A stretch of 64,000 nucleotides of DNA from contig OY821521.1 in NCBI GenBank assembly GCA_963682025.1, positions 120,638,020 to 120,702,019 on the forward strand. Reading direction: 5' to 3'. The stretch comes from Cordilura impudica (Eukaryota > Arthropoda > Insecta > Diptera > Scathophagidae). Of this stretch, positions 45,327-56,470 are shown piece by piece (the first letter of the stretch is position 1; each line of letters starts with the position of its first letter). The notes beneath the pieces were generated by a model. That model saw only the letters and a list, made by a program, of their open reading frames with translations, searched no databases and was not told the origin of the DNA. A program made the position numbers and the translations under genes.

Positions 45327-45775
45327 AAGTAAGAGTTGAAAATTGATCTATACGGACTCACAAATATGCCCTATACTAATAGGTCTGGAAAATTGAAAAG
45401 GATTGTAAAAAATAATATGCACATTTATATTAAAAAATTTAAATTAAAAAGAAAATTACAAAATAAACCATTTACCTGGATAAACTTAATATTGTTTGTA
45501 ATTATCTGGATCAGGTTAGTATTTAAAATGGGATAAATCGGGTGTCATTGTGCCAATTTATGACCTAAAATATGTAGACACCTCTATAAAATGCTGAAAA
45601 TTCAGAGCATTTGTTGTAATAATTCAGTAATAGGTTTATCAAAGTGTTTACATATTCAAATATTTTATATACATTTGCTACAAATAGTGCAAGAAGTCCA
45701 GATATTAATGTAAACGTAAAACCCAGGTGGAGGGTATCAAAGATTCGGCATAGCCGAATTTAACACTCTTGTTGT
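45327..45775 (-). repeat. Repeat family A, inverted copy with both ends
   Basis: Left end AACAAGTAAGAG and right end AATTTAACACTCTTGTTG are inverted repeats of each other. The inside matches the complement of copy 1 (AAATAAACCATTTACCTGG, GTATTTAAAATGGGATAAAT). The left 120 bp are unlike other A copies. This copy suggests that family A is a short element with about 12-bp terminal inverted repeats. Confidence 0.7.
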
Positions 45776-45849
45776 TTTTGATTTCTAGTTCGAGGTGAAT
45801 ATTTATAAGGTAATGTTGATTGTTTAAGGTTTAAGACGTTTAGCTGCCG

Positions 45850-45876
45850 ATGATCATGATCATGATCATGATCATA
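45850..45876. repeat. ATGATC microsatellite
   Basis: Four and a half repeats of ATGATC, a self-complementary word, next to the right end of the A copy. Confidence 0.85.
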
Positions 45877-45962
45877 TCCATAAAATCGCCTTAATTTTCA
45901 TCTTTATTTTAAAAAACTTCCTCTGGTAGATAAAAATTTGCTTGAGTACCAACATTTTTAAA

Positions 45963-46232
45963 TTATTTTCCTAATGTTTGGGTATCAATATGTTTTTTAT
46001 ATATTCTTCTTGTCTGAGTTTCAGTATCACGCAAGTTTTTCCATTTATTTTCATGCATCTTTGAAATATTAATCTTTTGTTTTCCAATTAGAAATTTTGA
46101 TAATTCTTGTTTGATTTCATACCACTTACTAGTACCTTTAGGTGAGTGAGAAGCATAGATTAGAAGAAGTTTACGTTGTAAAAAATCTGAATCGGATATT
46201 TTTTTTATTAAATTTATTAAATGTATTAGCAT
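45963..46232 (-). CDS. Small basic protein frame next to Polinton ATPase, unknown function
   Basis: An 89-codon frame, open from ATG to TAA, rich in Lys, Ile and Leu (for example KWYEIKQELSKFLIGKQKIN). It follows the ATPase on the same strand, about 70 nt downstream. I do not recognise the family. The position suggests a small Polinton gene or the remnant of a larger one. The intactness is notable because its neighbours are broken, but at this length an intact frame can survive by chance. Confidence 0.4.
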   Translation of the reverse strand: MLIHLINLIKKISDSDFLQRKLLLIYASHSPKGTSKWYEIKQELSKFLIGKQKINISKMHENKWKNLRDTETQTRRIYKKHIDTQTLGK

Positions 46233-46303
46233 CTACAACAATTTAATTAACATTTTAATTCAACATTTTTCAATAATGCTTTTCTTAGTTTTGGGTTTGG
46301 TTT

Positions 46304-46935
46304 TTTAAGTGCAAAGAGAATATGCTTGTTTTCCTCCAACAATTTTAGATTGGATGTCATCATTAATTTGTGTAAATATAGTACGAGTGCAATTTAATGG
46401 ATTAAAACTATCAGTTCTAAATTTTAATGCGTTATGCATTTGTTGAGTAAGATCAATCAATAAATAACCATTGGCATGAAGTGTACATTTATTATATACC
46501 TCAACTAAAGCTTTTGAATTGTCTCGATAGAGTTGACGAGCTAGACATTGAAATTGTAATTTACCTCATGGATTCTTAAACATGACGACATATTTCAAAT
46601 TTAATGAAATATCTCTTGAATAAGTTGCTTTATGAAAGATATTTTGTGTTATTAATATCACACCTTTAGTGTGATAAACTTTTCTATTACATGATTCAAG
46701 CATTAAATCATCTAAAATTGTTAAAGTGTTTTTAGCATCATTAGTTTTAAAATTTCCAGGAATTCCTTTTGAGTCCTACGTTTTTAATTGATGGAAGTGC
46801 ATTTTGTTCAGCATAACACCAAAAAAGTATTAGAAATTAAATGTTGGTTTTTAATTAAATTTATTATAAATGTGGATTTTCCACAACCGGAGGACTACAA
46901 ACCATCATTGTAAATGGTTATTTAATTAAACATGT
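46304..46935 (-). pseudogene. Polinton packaging ATPase (FtsK/HerA type), broken
   Basis: Minus-strand reading. Walker A is GCGKSTF at 46868-46888. Walker B is TILDDLM at 46701-46721. Then follow GVILITQNIFHKATYSRDIS, LARQLYRDN and HANGYLLIDLTQ, which match the order of motifs in Polinton ATPases that would pump DNA into a capsid. Walker A and Walker B are in different frames, a TGA interrupts after YVVMFKNP, and sequence upstream of Walker A is missing. It reads away from the integrase, as usual for divergent Polinton genes. Confidence 0.8.
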
Positions 46936-46984
46936 TTTCACTTTCATATACAAAATTTGAATGGCTCCAGCCCTACTCAGACTT

Positions 46985-47655
46985 GATATAAAATAAGAGT
47001 AAAGGAATTCTTGTTACTGTAATTAAACGACGTCGGTTTATTCAAAATGGTATTTTAAATACATGGCAAATCGATTTAGTGGAAATTATACCATATGCAA
47101 AATTGAATACAGGTTATAAATCTATGAAGACAGTAATTGATGTATATATTTTCAAAATACGCTTATGCTTTGGTCGTAAAAATCATATCGGGTATTGATG
47201 TTACAAATGCATTCATAAAGATTATCGAGTTAAACAAAAATAAATGTCCAAAAAATGTTTATACTGATGAAGGAAAATAACGTTTTAATAATAATTTCAA
47301 AAACTTAATGAATGACTTAAACATTAACCATTATCATACATATTCAAATATGAAGGCACGTTAAAAAATAAAAAATAAAATGTGGAAGAAATTCTGTTTT
47401 CAAGGAAATTATAAATGGTTACATATTGTAGAAAAATTATTAAACGATTATAATTCTTCATATCATCGAAAATTAGTTAAAAAGAAAAATGAAAAGGTCT
47501 TGTTAAATACAGTATACAATAACTTGAAAACTTTGAAGAAAGGAAAATATAAAATAAATGATTTTGTTCGAATAAGTAAAAATAAAAATTTCTTTGAAAA
47601 AGGTTATAGACCAAATTGGCCAGTGGAATCGGTAAAGAATATAACTCATGGATAA
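46985..47655 (+). pseudogene. Polinton integrase, broken, catalytic Glu region deleted
   Basis: Plus-strand reading shows the retroviral-type core: Asp in TWQIDLVEI (47073), Asp in VYTDEGK (47266), then HYHTYSNMKA (near 47330-47358), all typical for Polinton integrases, which insert the element DNA. The codon after DEGK is TAA. Directly after MKA the family has a stretch with the catalytic Glu and a following Arg-Phe-Asn-Arg; here it is missing and reading resumes at T-L-K-N, so the enzyme is dead. The C-terminal part, 47380-47655, is open (91 codons) with KYKINDFVRISKNKNFFEKG, an SH3/chromo-like tail. Confidence 0.82.
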
Positions 47656-47738
47656 ATAAAAATGATTTTAAAAAAGAAATACAAAAAAAATCGTATATAA
47701 GAAACATAAAATAATTTAATTAATAATTTTAAAACAAA

Positions 47739-48037
47739 ATGAGTTCAAATTCGCAACAAAACAATAATATGTTACTTTATTAAGTAACGGTTCAATAAAT
47801 ATAATTAAAAATACACAAACTACTTTTACAAATTAATTAAAACAACAATTTAATTTAAATGAACAGTGGGAAGTTGGACTCTCAGATATATCATTTTCTT
47901 TACTAAATAACAATGAAGCAGATATATCAAATAATATAAAACGTAAAAAACGTGATTTACAACAAGCCTTGACTGATGTTAAACCTCACAAAAATACATT
48001 AAATTTAAATCATGAGCAAGATGTTATTAAAAAATGA
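47739..48037 (+). pseudogene. Polinton WEVGL-motif structural protein, N-terminal fragment
   Basis: Starts ATG at 47739 (MSSNSQQNNN), then a stop and frame change. It continues with NTQTTFTN, a stop, then LNEQWEVGLSDISFSLLNN and a basic KRKKRDLQQALTD segment. The N-terminal pattern (short leader, NT-x-x-x-F-T-x-x-L, then W-E-V-G-L-x-x-I) is one that I associate with a Polinton protein thought to be structural; the exact name is uncertain. It ends at a stop inside the start of segment D2. The continuation (ANLKTPNKTDYENIK...) is present in both D1 and D2. Confidence 0.6.
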
Positions 48038-48316
48038 GCAAATTTAAAGACTCCAAACAAAACTGATTATGAAAATATTAAGCAATTAGTTCTAGAAAAT
48101 AAAAATATGTCTAATAATAAAGGTAATGAACAATCTATCAGTTCTGAAAGAAGCAATGTTGCGGAGAAGACATGTCCAACTATTTGCATAAAATAATTTT
48201 AATAAAATATATGATATAGTTTTTATCAATTACAACATCATGATTCGAAACGATGAAGGAAAAAACTTGAATATAATAGACTCAATACCAGTTTATTGTA
48301 CAGTTCATTTCAAACA

Positions 48317-48780
48317 AGTAAGAGTGTTAAATGCGGCAGTACCGAATCTTTGATACCCTCCACCTTGGTTTGAGTATTGATAATAAATATAAACAAAATA
48401 TTTGAAAAAGTAAACAATTTGTTAAACTTATACCAAATTATTTCAGCAAATACACTGATTTTTTTTAGCATTTTTGGAGGTATCTCCATATTTTATACCA
48501 TATTTTGACACAGTTATGCCCGATTTAACCCATTTCAAATACCAACCTGCTCGTAGTAACGACAAACAATATTATTTTAACCTTTACCCAGGTAAATGGT
48601 TTATTTTGTTGAATTACCGTAATTTCAAAAGACGGATAAACCGACGCATGTACGGACATTATATGGACTCGAGTTGTTATAGGAATTAAGAATACAAATA
48701 CTTTATGGGGTCGCAGTTCATTGTTCAATGCGTTACAACAGAATACCAATAGTCACAATAAGGAATAATACTTTTCAATG
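48317..48780 (+). repeat. Repeat family A, copy in D2
   Basis: Nearly identical to 36745-37195, including CAAGTAAGAGTGTTAAATGC and TACTTTATGGGGTCGCAG. One T is gained near 48462. Confidence 0.8.
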
Positions 48781-49198
48781 ATTTGGAGAGATAAAAATTA
48801 TGTGGTATTTCAAAATAAAAGTTTCTAAAAATCTTGGCAATTTTTAGTTTGCCATATACGGGAAAATGTCCTTTTTTTCAAAAGTACTTTAAAAGAATTT
48901 ACTTTAAAAAAAAAATTTATTAAAAGGTAGAAGGTATTCAAACTTATTTTTAAATGATATATTATTAATAAGTGTTTTTAAAAATATTTTTTGTAAATAA
49001 AATTACAATAAAACATGAAATTATTCATCTGTTTGTTTTATTTCATTCTTTGTATTACTTATAACAAGAAAAAATCGTTTTAATTTTTAACATAGCAGTA
49101 AACATGTTTTGCACTTTGAATTTTGTATGTTTGCGATATGTAAACGAAAAAAGATCTGTGTGTTAAAATATGATTGTGTAAGTACACAATTTTAAGTT

Positions 49199-50855
49199 AA
49201 GGTACGGTCACATTAGGCAAATATTTGACGCAAACTTGTTTTCTCGTATTTGCCCAAAATTTTGTGAAACAAATACAGAGTTGATTTTGTGGTCACACTA
49301 GGCACATTTATTTGCCTCTTTCTGTTTGATCAAACAGCTGCCAATTAGTGGCAAATAAAGACAAGGAAAACATATTTGCCGTGCGGTCACACTTGAACAA
49401 ATATTTGACTAAACAGCTTGTTTGATCAAACAGTCAAAAATTAAAAATATATTTGATAAAAAATTTCCGAATGTTGCACGAGGAGGAAAGTTTTCTTATT
49501 TTGTGCTGTGGAGCGCATCGGTGATTGTTTTGGAAGTTTTCTGTTATATTATATTTAAATATTATTTTTAACTATAATTATTTTTTTCTTTGTTTACAAA
49601 ATATACAGCTGTTTATTTTAAGTAATGTAACAGTGTGGCAAATTCTGTGTTTTTAAAATGATAAATACGCTAAAGCTAAAAATAAATTTGCCTTAAGTGG
49701 TGTTTAGAGGCAATGCCCCGATCGGTATCAAATTGTCACCACTTATAAAGCATTTTATTGCGGTTCTAGGAAAATATTTTTTTTTCGACTATCGAGCCTA
49801 TTTTCCGAGTTATGGACTTCGAAACTTTTGCCATATACTTGGATATAATTTTGTTATTTAGTATCGTATATCAGCACAATATATTTATTTTAAAAACTTA
49901 CTTGAGTGTCTTTTACTCGATATTTTTAAATTTGAAATCCATTAACCCATTATGAACCTATTTAAAATTTTGTATCATTGTAATAGATATTTACCTTTAA
50001 TATGGAATTTTATCGTAAGTAGACATACATATGTATATCATGAATAAACTGAATAAAAACTAGCTTTATTTATTTCTATGTATACTTTGACCTCTTAACC
50101 CTTTCAGGACAGGATGTACATATATAGTCATTTGTAAGTTAGTACAATAGAAAATCAAGTATCTTTTTTTTAAGGGAAATTAACCCATTCATAACCATAT
50201 TTGAAATCATACCATTATTTATTATGCTATAGAAATAGAAATAACAACATATTTAAAAAAAAACCTTAAAGTTGAATGTAAAATTTCTAATATATCCGAT
50301 CCTTAAGTGGTTAAGAGGTCAAAATATACATTGAAATGAAGCTAGTGGATCCAGCATACATTCAGTTGTAAAATCAAACACTATATAGGTCATTTTATGA
50401 GATAATGCCACGTTTTCCCAAAATAACTTTAAAAAATCCAAATAGGTTCATAACGGGTTAATTGATTTTTTTGTGATAACAGTTTCCTTTAAAGTCAATT
50501 TTTAATGAATATTAACAAGTTGCACAACAAATGCTTTTGAAAACAAAAAGCTTTTTTTTAAGATATGACTGAATTAAATTTTAAAAGTTGACATCACTGC
50601 TGAAACAACTGTTGTTTGCCACTGTTTGCTCTTACAAATGTTTTGTAAGGTCAAATAATTATTTGTCCAAAATTGAGGAAAATATTTGGTCGTGAGTGGT
50701 CACATTAGGCAAATATTTGTTTGCAGGCAAATAATTTTGTTTGCCTAAAATCAGCTGTTTTGTTGTTTGACGGCAAATAATATTTTGTGGTCAGACTGAG
50801 GCAAACAAATATTTGGCGTTTTTTGTCAAATATTTGCCTAATGTGACCGTACCTT
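49199..50855. mobile_element. Foldback-like DNA element, copy 2
   Basis: Same ends as copy 1; here the right end is the better preserved (GCCTAATGTGACCGTACCTT). The left arm up to about 49690 is almost identical to copy 1, while the centre and right arm are much more diverged (GTGGTGTTTAGAGG against GTGGAGTTCAGGGG at the change point). Confidence 0.75.
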
Positions 50856-51046
50856 TAAACATTTGTAATTACGACCACCTTTAAAAAAAAGCATCTCTAA
50901 GTAAGGCTTCTGGTTTGGTTATAAGATATTTAAATGTTCTGGAAATCAATATTGAATATGAATATTAATACTTGAATATTTAAAAAAACAACTCTATAAG
51001 TTTGTGAGGGTTTGTGATTTTGCCAACATAAAACAGGTTGATGCTC

Positions 51047-51860
51047 ATGTTTGTACTAGAAATGTGATATATAAACGGCATAAATAGCCTTGAAAAATTG
51101 CCTCGAATTTTAAATATATAATGTATTCCAATACTTATGGTAGCGGATTCTTCTGTTTGGATCTCTAATTCAAACACGAATAAAACATAAATAAATATTA
51201 GAATTTTATTGGGATTTATTGGGACACAGCATGGAACAGGGTATGTCAAATTAGAGCTAAGAGTCAGGCGACCATAAACAGCCTTCCGTTCAAAAAGTCG
51301 ATCATAACGTTTCTGGGCAAACTGAGAATCTTTATTTAATAAATAAAATTATTAATTTACATATATCCACGTCCTATGTAAATGGTTGGGTATGTTCAAT
51401 GACTATTGTCTTAATTTTTGCGTAGATTTGGTGTATTTATTGGGACTGAGATATTCCAAGGAGGATTGGCAACCCTGTGCTCGGAGTGTCAAAAAGTGCA
51501 AGTTGTTATTTTAATATTAATATTCTAAACCTGAATCGAAAATATTTGCCAGCCTACGTTTCATACTGATCGATTGGAGATGTGGCGGTTAAACTGTTTT
51601 ATAAATTTATTTTATAATTTTATTTTGTGCCTGTGTAATTTCTTGGGTCTTCGTTGGAGAAGTTTAATTATCAGCTGTGTAACAAAAAAAAAAACAAATT
51701 ATCTATTGTCATCTATAATCTGAATAAATAAATAATCTACTACAAGCCTTAATGTATGCTTAAAAAAAAAACAACACAAATGAACTTCAAACGCACGCTA
51801 TTATAGACATATCCTGAACAAATCTCTAACATTAGTAAAAAAAGTTCACCTCGTCAAACC
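51047..51860. other. No gene; repeat-like segment before a LINE
   Basis: Around 51215-51320 the words GACACAGCATGGAACAGGGT, AAACAGCCTTCCGTTCAAAA and TCGATCATAACGTTTCTG resemble 54455-54560 (CCACAACATGGAGCATGGTT, AAAAGCCTTCCATGCACAAA, TCGATCATTCGTTTCTAC). So the LINE that follows is bracketed by related sequence. TATTCCAAGGAGGATT also occurs at both 51450 and 54425. Confidence 0.5.
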
Positions 51861-52484
51861 ATGTCTGACAATAGCCAGCAAGATGTTTTCTCTTGGGATA
51901 AATTGTGCAACCTATTGGATGATAAACTAAAAGAATGATTGTTTGCCAAAAAGAATGATTTGTTTGCCATTAAATCTGAGATTGAAGAGTTAAAACAAGA
52001 AAATGTTAAATTAAAAGAATATATTGCAAAACTTACAACACGTATTGAATTTATTGATCGTAAGTCTCGCGCTTCAAATGTTATGGTGAGTGGCTTATCA
52101 TGCACAAATATTCTAGCGGCAAAATCAAAATTTATGAATATCTGCAACAAGGAGCTTAAAGTTGATGTCAATATAGTCTCAATTAGAATGATATCTTCTG
52201 GCAAATCTTTTGTGTTAAGTCTTGAATCGAGTGGACAATCTCATAATGTTTTAGCTGCAAAATCGAAGTTGAAGGATCAAAAGATTTATATAGGAAAGAA
52301 TTATACGGAAGATGATCAACATACCATATTCCAATTAAGGCAAATAAACAAATCTATATCCAAAACTAAAAAAGATGAGGTCCGGCTCGGAGAATTTTGC
52401 ATATTTATTAATGATAAGAAATACACCTGGTCCAAATGGCGGAATTTTTCTTACAAGAAATTATCCCTACAAAATTTTGCATAA
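51861..52484 (+). pseudogene. LINE ORF1, coiled-coil plus RNA-binding type, frameshifted
   Basis: ATG at 51861 (MSDNSQQDVFSWDKLCNLLD) opens 26 codons to TGA. Reading resumes in another frame at 51939 for 181 codons. That part has a heptad-like coiled coil (EIEELKQENVKLKEYIAKL), then the signature IEFIDRKSRASNVMVSGL of L1-type ORF1 proteins, which bind LINE RNA as trimers. The shift coincides with a near-perfect 18/19-nt direct repeat, AAAGAATGATTGTTTGCC and its neighbour with one extra T. The protein lacks Cys knuckles, unlike jockey ORF1. Confidence 0.7.
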
Positions 52485-54263
52485 TGGGTGATTTGAATGC
52501 ACGTATAGGCGAAGAACAAGTTTTGGATGAAAACATCTTGCGAGATTTGCCTTATGTTAATATTTTTAGACGATCCAAGGATAGAACCTTTAATGCTCAA
52601 GGAAGACAACTGATGACCGTGATATAGGATGGATTGTGCTAAATGGAAGAACAGTAAATGATGCTCAAGGGGATTTCAGCTTCTGTGGAGTTATGGGAAA
52701 CTCTGTTATTGATTATAGTATCTGTTCGTATAATTTTTTTCAATATGTTGATGATTTTAAGGTAGCAACAAAATCATATTCGGATCATATGCCTTTATGT
52801 CTCTAAATTAAAATTCCGAGTCGCTTAAATCTGAAAATATTGAACCCGCTTTACAAAAAATCTACTGGAATAATAAGGACCGTTTTCAATATAGGAGAAA
52901 CCTTAGAATACTCTCAAATAATCAGTTGCCTTAGATGAATATGACGGTGGATGAAATGGTTATATCAATAGCGACTAAAATTAAGCAAGCCAATGTTAAA
53001 AAAATCTAATAAAACTTTTTATGAACTAAATCAAAAATGGTTTGACTGGAGATGTTTCCGTTTTCGTACTGTTATGCTGAAAAACCTAAAAAAAATATAG
53101 GAAAACCCATACTGAAATAAATTTGCTCCTCATTGCCTCCTTAATGAAATATTGATTGTGTTTAATAATACCTTACTTTGGGAAAAAGTAGTTCAAGCAG
53201 TTCATTTTGATACCATTATTTGAAAAAGGCGATCCAAATTTAGCAACAAATTATAGAGGCCTGTCTTAAATAGATACTATCTGCAAAATTTTTAATAACA
53301 TCTTGTTGAATCGAATTTCATACTGGCTAACAGAAAATATTCTGAATTAGTTTCAAGCTGGATTTAGAAAACATTATTCTACCGTTGACAACATATTGAA
53401 TCTTGTCTACATTTTAAATTTAAATAAATTGAGCAATAAATATACTTATGCCTTCTTTGTTGAGTTTTCGTGTGCATTCGATATGATACCCAGAAACAGC
53501 CTGTTCTAAAAACTATCGTACATTGGCCTTTCATAAAAAATTATTTGAATCTTGGAGTCTTTATATGACAATACAGAGAGACGAATATGGGATGGAATTT
53601 CATTTTCTAAATATTTTACAGTGCAGTCCGGGGTAAAGCCAGTTTGCATTCTGAGTCCAGTTTTGTTTTTCCTATACATAAACGATCTTCCTGATATTTT
53701 ACCTGGTGGACTAAATATTGCAAAAAGTTATAGAGCTGAATGAATACTGGGCAAAAGAGTGGTCAAATTTGTGTAACCTGCTGCAGTTTTGTCCTCCAAA
53801 CAACAACGATCCTCTATGTGTATATTGGGAAGAACTACTACGTCTACTTAAATTAAAAGATAGATATGATTTCGCTTTCAATGCTTCAAATTCACAATTC
53901 CACGACCTTTACTCACTGGATTATAATGTAACACCTAAACTCACTGCTGAGTTTTCCTCTCGAGCTTCCAGTTTAATTATAAGGGCTAGAGGTGGCTTAC
54001 TGAATCTTAACGCACGATGTTTCAAGAGTAGTACAGATGGTATGTGCTCAATTTGTAACATGCACGAATATGAAAATACATTCCACTTCATCGGCAGTTG
54101 TCCAGTATATAGAGAATATAGATATATTTATTTTGGTTTGAATACACTTAGTAAAGGTGAAGTATTTAATATATTAAATGGCACAAATTTCGACTTGCTA
54201 TATAAATATCTAGAAACATGTATAAAATACAGAAATTTTATTTTAAATGAATTTGAAATTTAA
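52440..54263 (+). pseudogene. LINE ORF2 remnant: endonuclease, RT and C-terminal domain
   Basis: Broken into several frames. The EEP endonuclease is seen as MGDLNARIGEEQ (near 52483) and SDHMPLCL (near 52783). The RT follows with AGFRKHYSTVDNIL (near 53350), FVEFSCAFDMIP (near 53457) and SGVKPVCILSPVLFFLYIND (near 53625); the catalytic YADD segment is missing at an internal deletion near 53720. A long intact tail, 53718-54263 (181 codons), has the LINE C-terminal Cys/His cluster CSICNMHEYENTFHFIGSC, a nucleic-acid-binding motif. The clade is unclear: the ORF1 type points away from jockey. Confidence 0.72.
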
Positions 54264-54949
54264 AAAAAAAAATCAAGTAAAATTAGAAAAGATACACTTT
54301 TTTAATTAAAATGCCAATCTGGCTTACAGCAATAATGCTACGCCAAATATAGATTGTAAATAATTTAATAAATAAATTTACTTTTATTTCATAAATTTAT
54401 AAATTTATTAATAAATAATAATAATATTCCAAGGAGGATTCCAGCAAAATGGGGTTCCACAACATGGAGCATGGTTTGCGAATTCAAAGCAAAGTCTTAG
54501 GCGTGCCTAAAAAGCCTTCCATGCACAAAATCGATCATTCGTTTCTACAAATATTGGAAATGCAAATCCAAACTCTTACTGAGTCCTCCAAAGGCGTTAT
54601 ATGTTCAAATTTTTTAATATAATGTTGTTTTGCTTTGAAGATATAAAATTTGTTGCTGGTCTTTTTTCGTTCATTTTCCAAATGCTGTACTTTAATTCCA
54701 TATTATCTGCTTGAATCACATCAATATTATCAGAATGTTCTGTGACTTTAGTTTAAATTTCTTAAAAATTTGTTTTGTTGGCAAATTAATTAGTTCTTCA
54801 TGCATTAGGTTCGACATAAATGCCATAAGATCTTTTATTGCTATTTGAACTACAGCTTCACTTGTAGCGCCGTCTGGTGACTAACTTTCTAACTTACATT
54901 TTGCCGATGGTTTATTAGAATTTAAGTGTGCCATATTATAGATTAATAA
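54264..54949. other. LINE 3' tail and unassigned sequence
   Basis: 54264-54425 is AT-rich with poly(A)-like runs, the probable LINE 3' end. 54425-54560 resembles 51215-51320. On the minus strand 54580-54930 gives coding-like patches (for example ATSEAVVQIAIKDLMAFMS) that I cannot assign; it may be the upstream gene of the Harbinger element at 55980-56470. Confidence 0.4.
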
Positions 54950-55660
54950 ATAAATAGTTTGTAAATGATATAGTTTTTATCAATAACAACATCATGATTC
55001 GAAACGATGAAGGAAAAGACTTTAATATAATAGACTCAATACTAGTTTATTGTACACTTCATTTCAAACAAGTAAGAGTGTTAAATGCGGCAGTGCCGAA
55101 TCTTTGATACCCTCCAACTCGGTTTGAGTATTGATAATATAATAAACAAAATATTTGAAAAAGTAAAAAAGTTGTTAAAGTTATACCAAATTATTTCAGC
55201 AAATGCACTGATTTTTTTTTTTTTAGCATTTTTGGAGGTATCTCCATATTTTATACCATATTGATGCCCGATTTAACCCATTTCAAATACCAACCAGCTC
55301 GTAGTAACGACAAACAATATTATTTTAACCTTTACCCAGGTAAATGGTTTATTTTGTTGAATGACCGTAATTTCAAAAGACGGATAGACCGACGCATGTA
55401 CGGACATTATATGGACTCGAGTTGTTATAGGAATTAAGAATACAAATACTTTATGGGGTCGCAATTCATTGTTCAATGCTTTACAACAGAATACCAATAG
55501 TCACAATAAGGAATAATACTTTTCAATGATTTGGAGAGATAAAAATTATGTGGTATTTCAAAATAAAAGTTTCTAAAAATCTTGGCAATTTTTAGTTTGC
55601 CATATACCAGGAAAATGTCCTTTTTTTAAAAAGTGCTTTAAATGAATATACTTTTTTAAA
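54950..55660 (+). repeat. Segmental duplication D, copy 3 (partial), with an A repeat
   Basis: Matches 36640-37310 and 48210-48880: GATATAGTTTTTATCAAT, ATCATGATTCGAAACGATGA, then CAAGTAAGAGTGTTAAATGC and ATACTTTATGGGGTCGCA, ending near GGAAAATGTCC. More diverged than D1 and D2 are from each other, with an 11-nt loss at 55261 and a longer T run at 55211. Confidence 0.8.
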
Positions 55661-55979
55661 AAAAAATTTAATTAAAAAAATTATTTTATATAAAAGATCC
55701 GTTTGAGAAAAGGTAACTTTCTAAGAAAATTTACTTTAAGATCTCAAAGGGGAAAGAAAAAATTTGTTAGTAGAACAAGCCAAAGATTATAGGGAAAAGC
55801 AATGACATAGAGTTGAAAATAAAAAAGCTCCAAAAGCTGGAACAAAAGCTAAAATTAAAAACGATCAACGAAAATAACGCTCCACTTTAGTTTTTTTGTA
55901 ATGTAATTTGTTATATTTTTGTTATTGTTTTTAATAAATATAATTTATAATGAACCAATATAATTTATAATGACCCAAA

Positions 55980-56470
55980 ATAATCTATAAATGTATTCCT
56001 TGTTGTGTTTGTAGGATTTTGGCAGATTTTATGTACTATTGATGTAGCAATAATATCTTCAACTGTAAGTGTATTGACTCTCATAACCATAGAAATAAAA
56101 AGGAAATGGCGCTTCAAAACTCCAGTACATCTTTCAATTATTTTTCTTGTTCGAATCTAGGATTCGCTGTATAACGTATCAAAATATAAGCCCCACCTTC
56201 AAGTATCAGTTGAGCACCACGGGACCCAGATCCGGATATGAATTTTAATCTGCTATTAGATATACAATACTATCATGAGTTGAAACTGGCCACCGAGTGA
56301 CTCAATCTGTGAAATGTAAATCCGCATCACGCAATCTCACCACCCGTATACAAATAGAATGTCAAAAGAATATTATAACAATTAAAATATATTACCTTAC
56401 CAGGGACAAAAATTAACCGTGAGTACAGCCTAAGGCTCCAACACGTATAGAAAACTTTGTATTTTATAAA
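55980..56470 (-). pseudogene. Harbinger (HARBI1-like) transposase, C-terminal relic
   Basis: Minus-strand reading, several frames. In order: G-A-L-G-C-T-H-G near 56430 (the family's G-A-x-D-x-T-H, with the catalytic Asp replaced by Gly), VTRWPVSTHDS near 56290 (the family's R-W-P-G-S-x-H-D-S), NSRLKFISGSGSRGAQLIL near 56230, then a stretch typical of the end of the DDE domain (E-R-C-T-G-V-L-K-like words near 56110). HARBI1-type enzymes cut and paste Harbinger DNA. Stops and shifts separate the pieces, so it is a relic. Confidence 0.65.

Larger units (their letters stand above)
45963..48037. mobile_element. Decayed Polinton/Maverick fragment
   Basis: Contains a minus-strand packaging ATPase, a plus-strand retroviral-type integrase and a plus-strand WEVGL-motif protein, plus a small minus-strand frame of unknown function. 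Packaging ATPase beside a large-DNA-transposon integrase is specific to Polintons. The protein-primed polymerase and adenain-type protease are not seen. The right end passes into duplicated segment D2 at about 48013. Confidence 0.8.
48013..51046 (+). repeat. Segmental duplication D, copy 2 (about 3.03 kb)
   Basis: Partner of 36444-39487. Here the left end is continuous with the Polinton remnant, so this is the likely source copy. It contains the same Polinton tail, A repeat, foldback element and tail. At the right end TTGATG is followed by CTCATGTTTG instead of LTR sequence. Confidence 0.9.
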
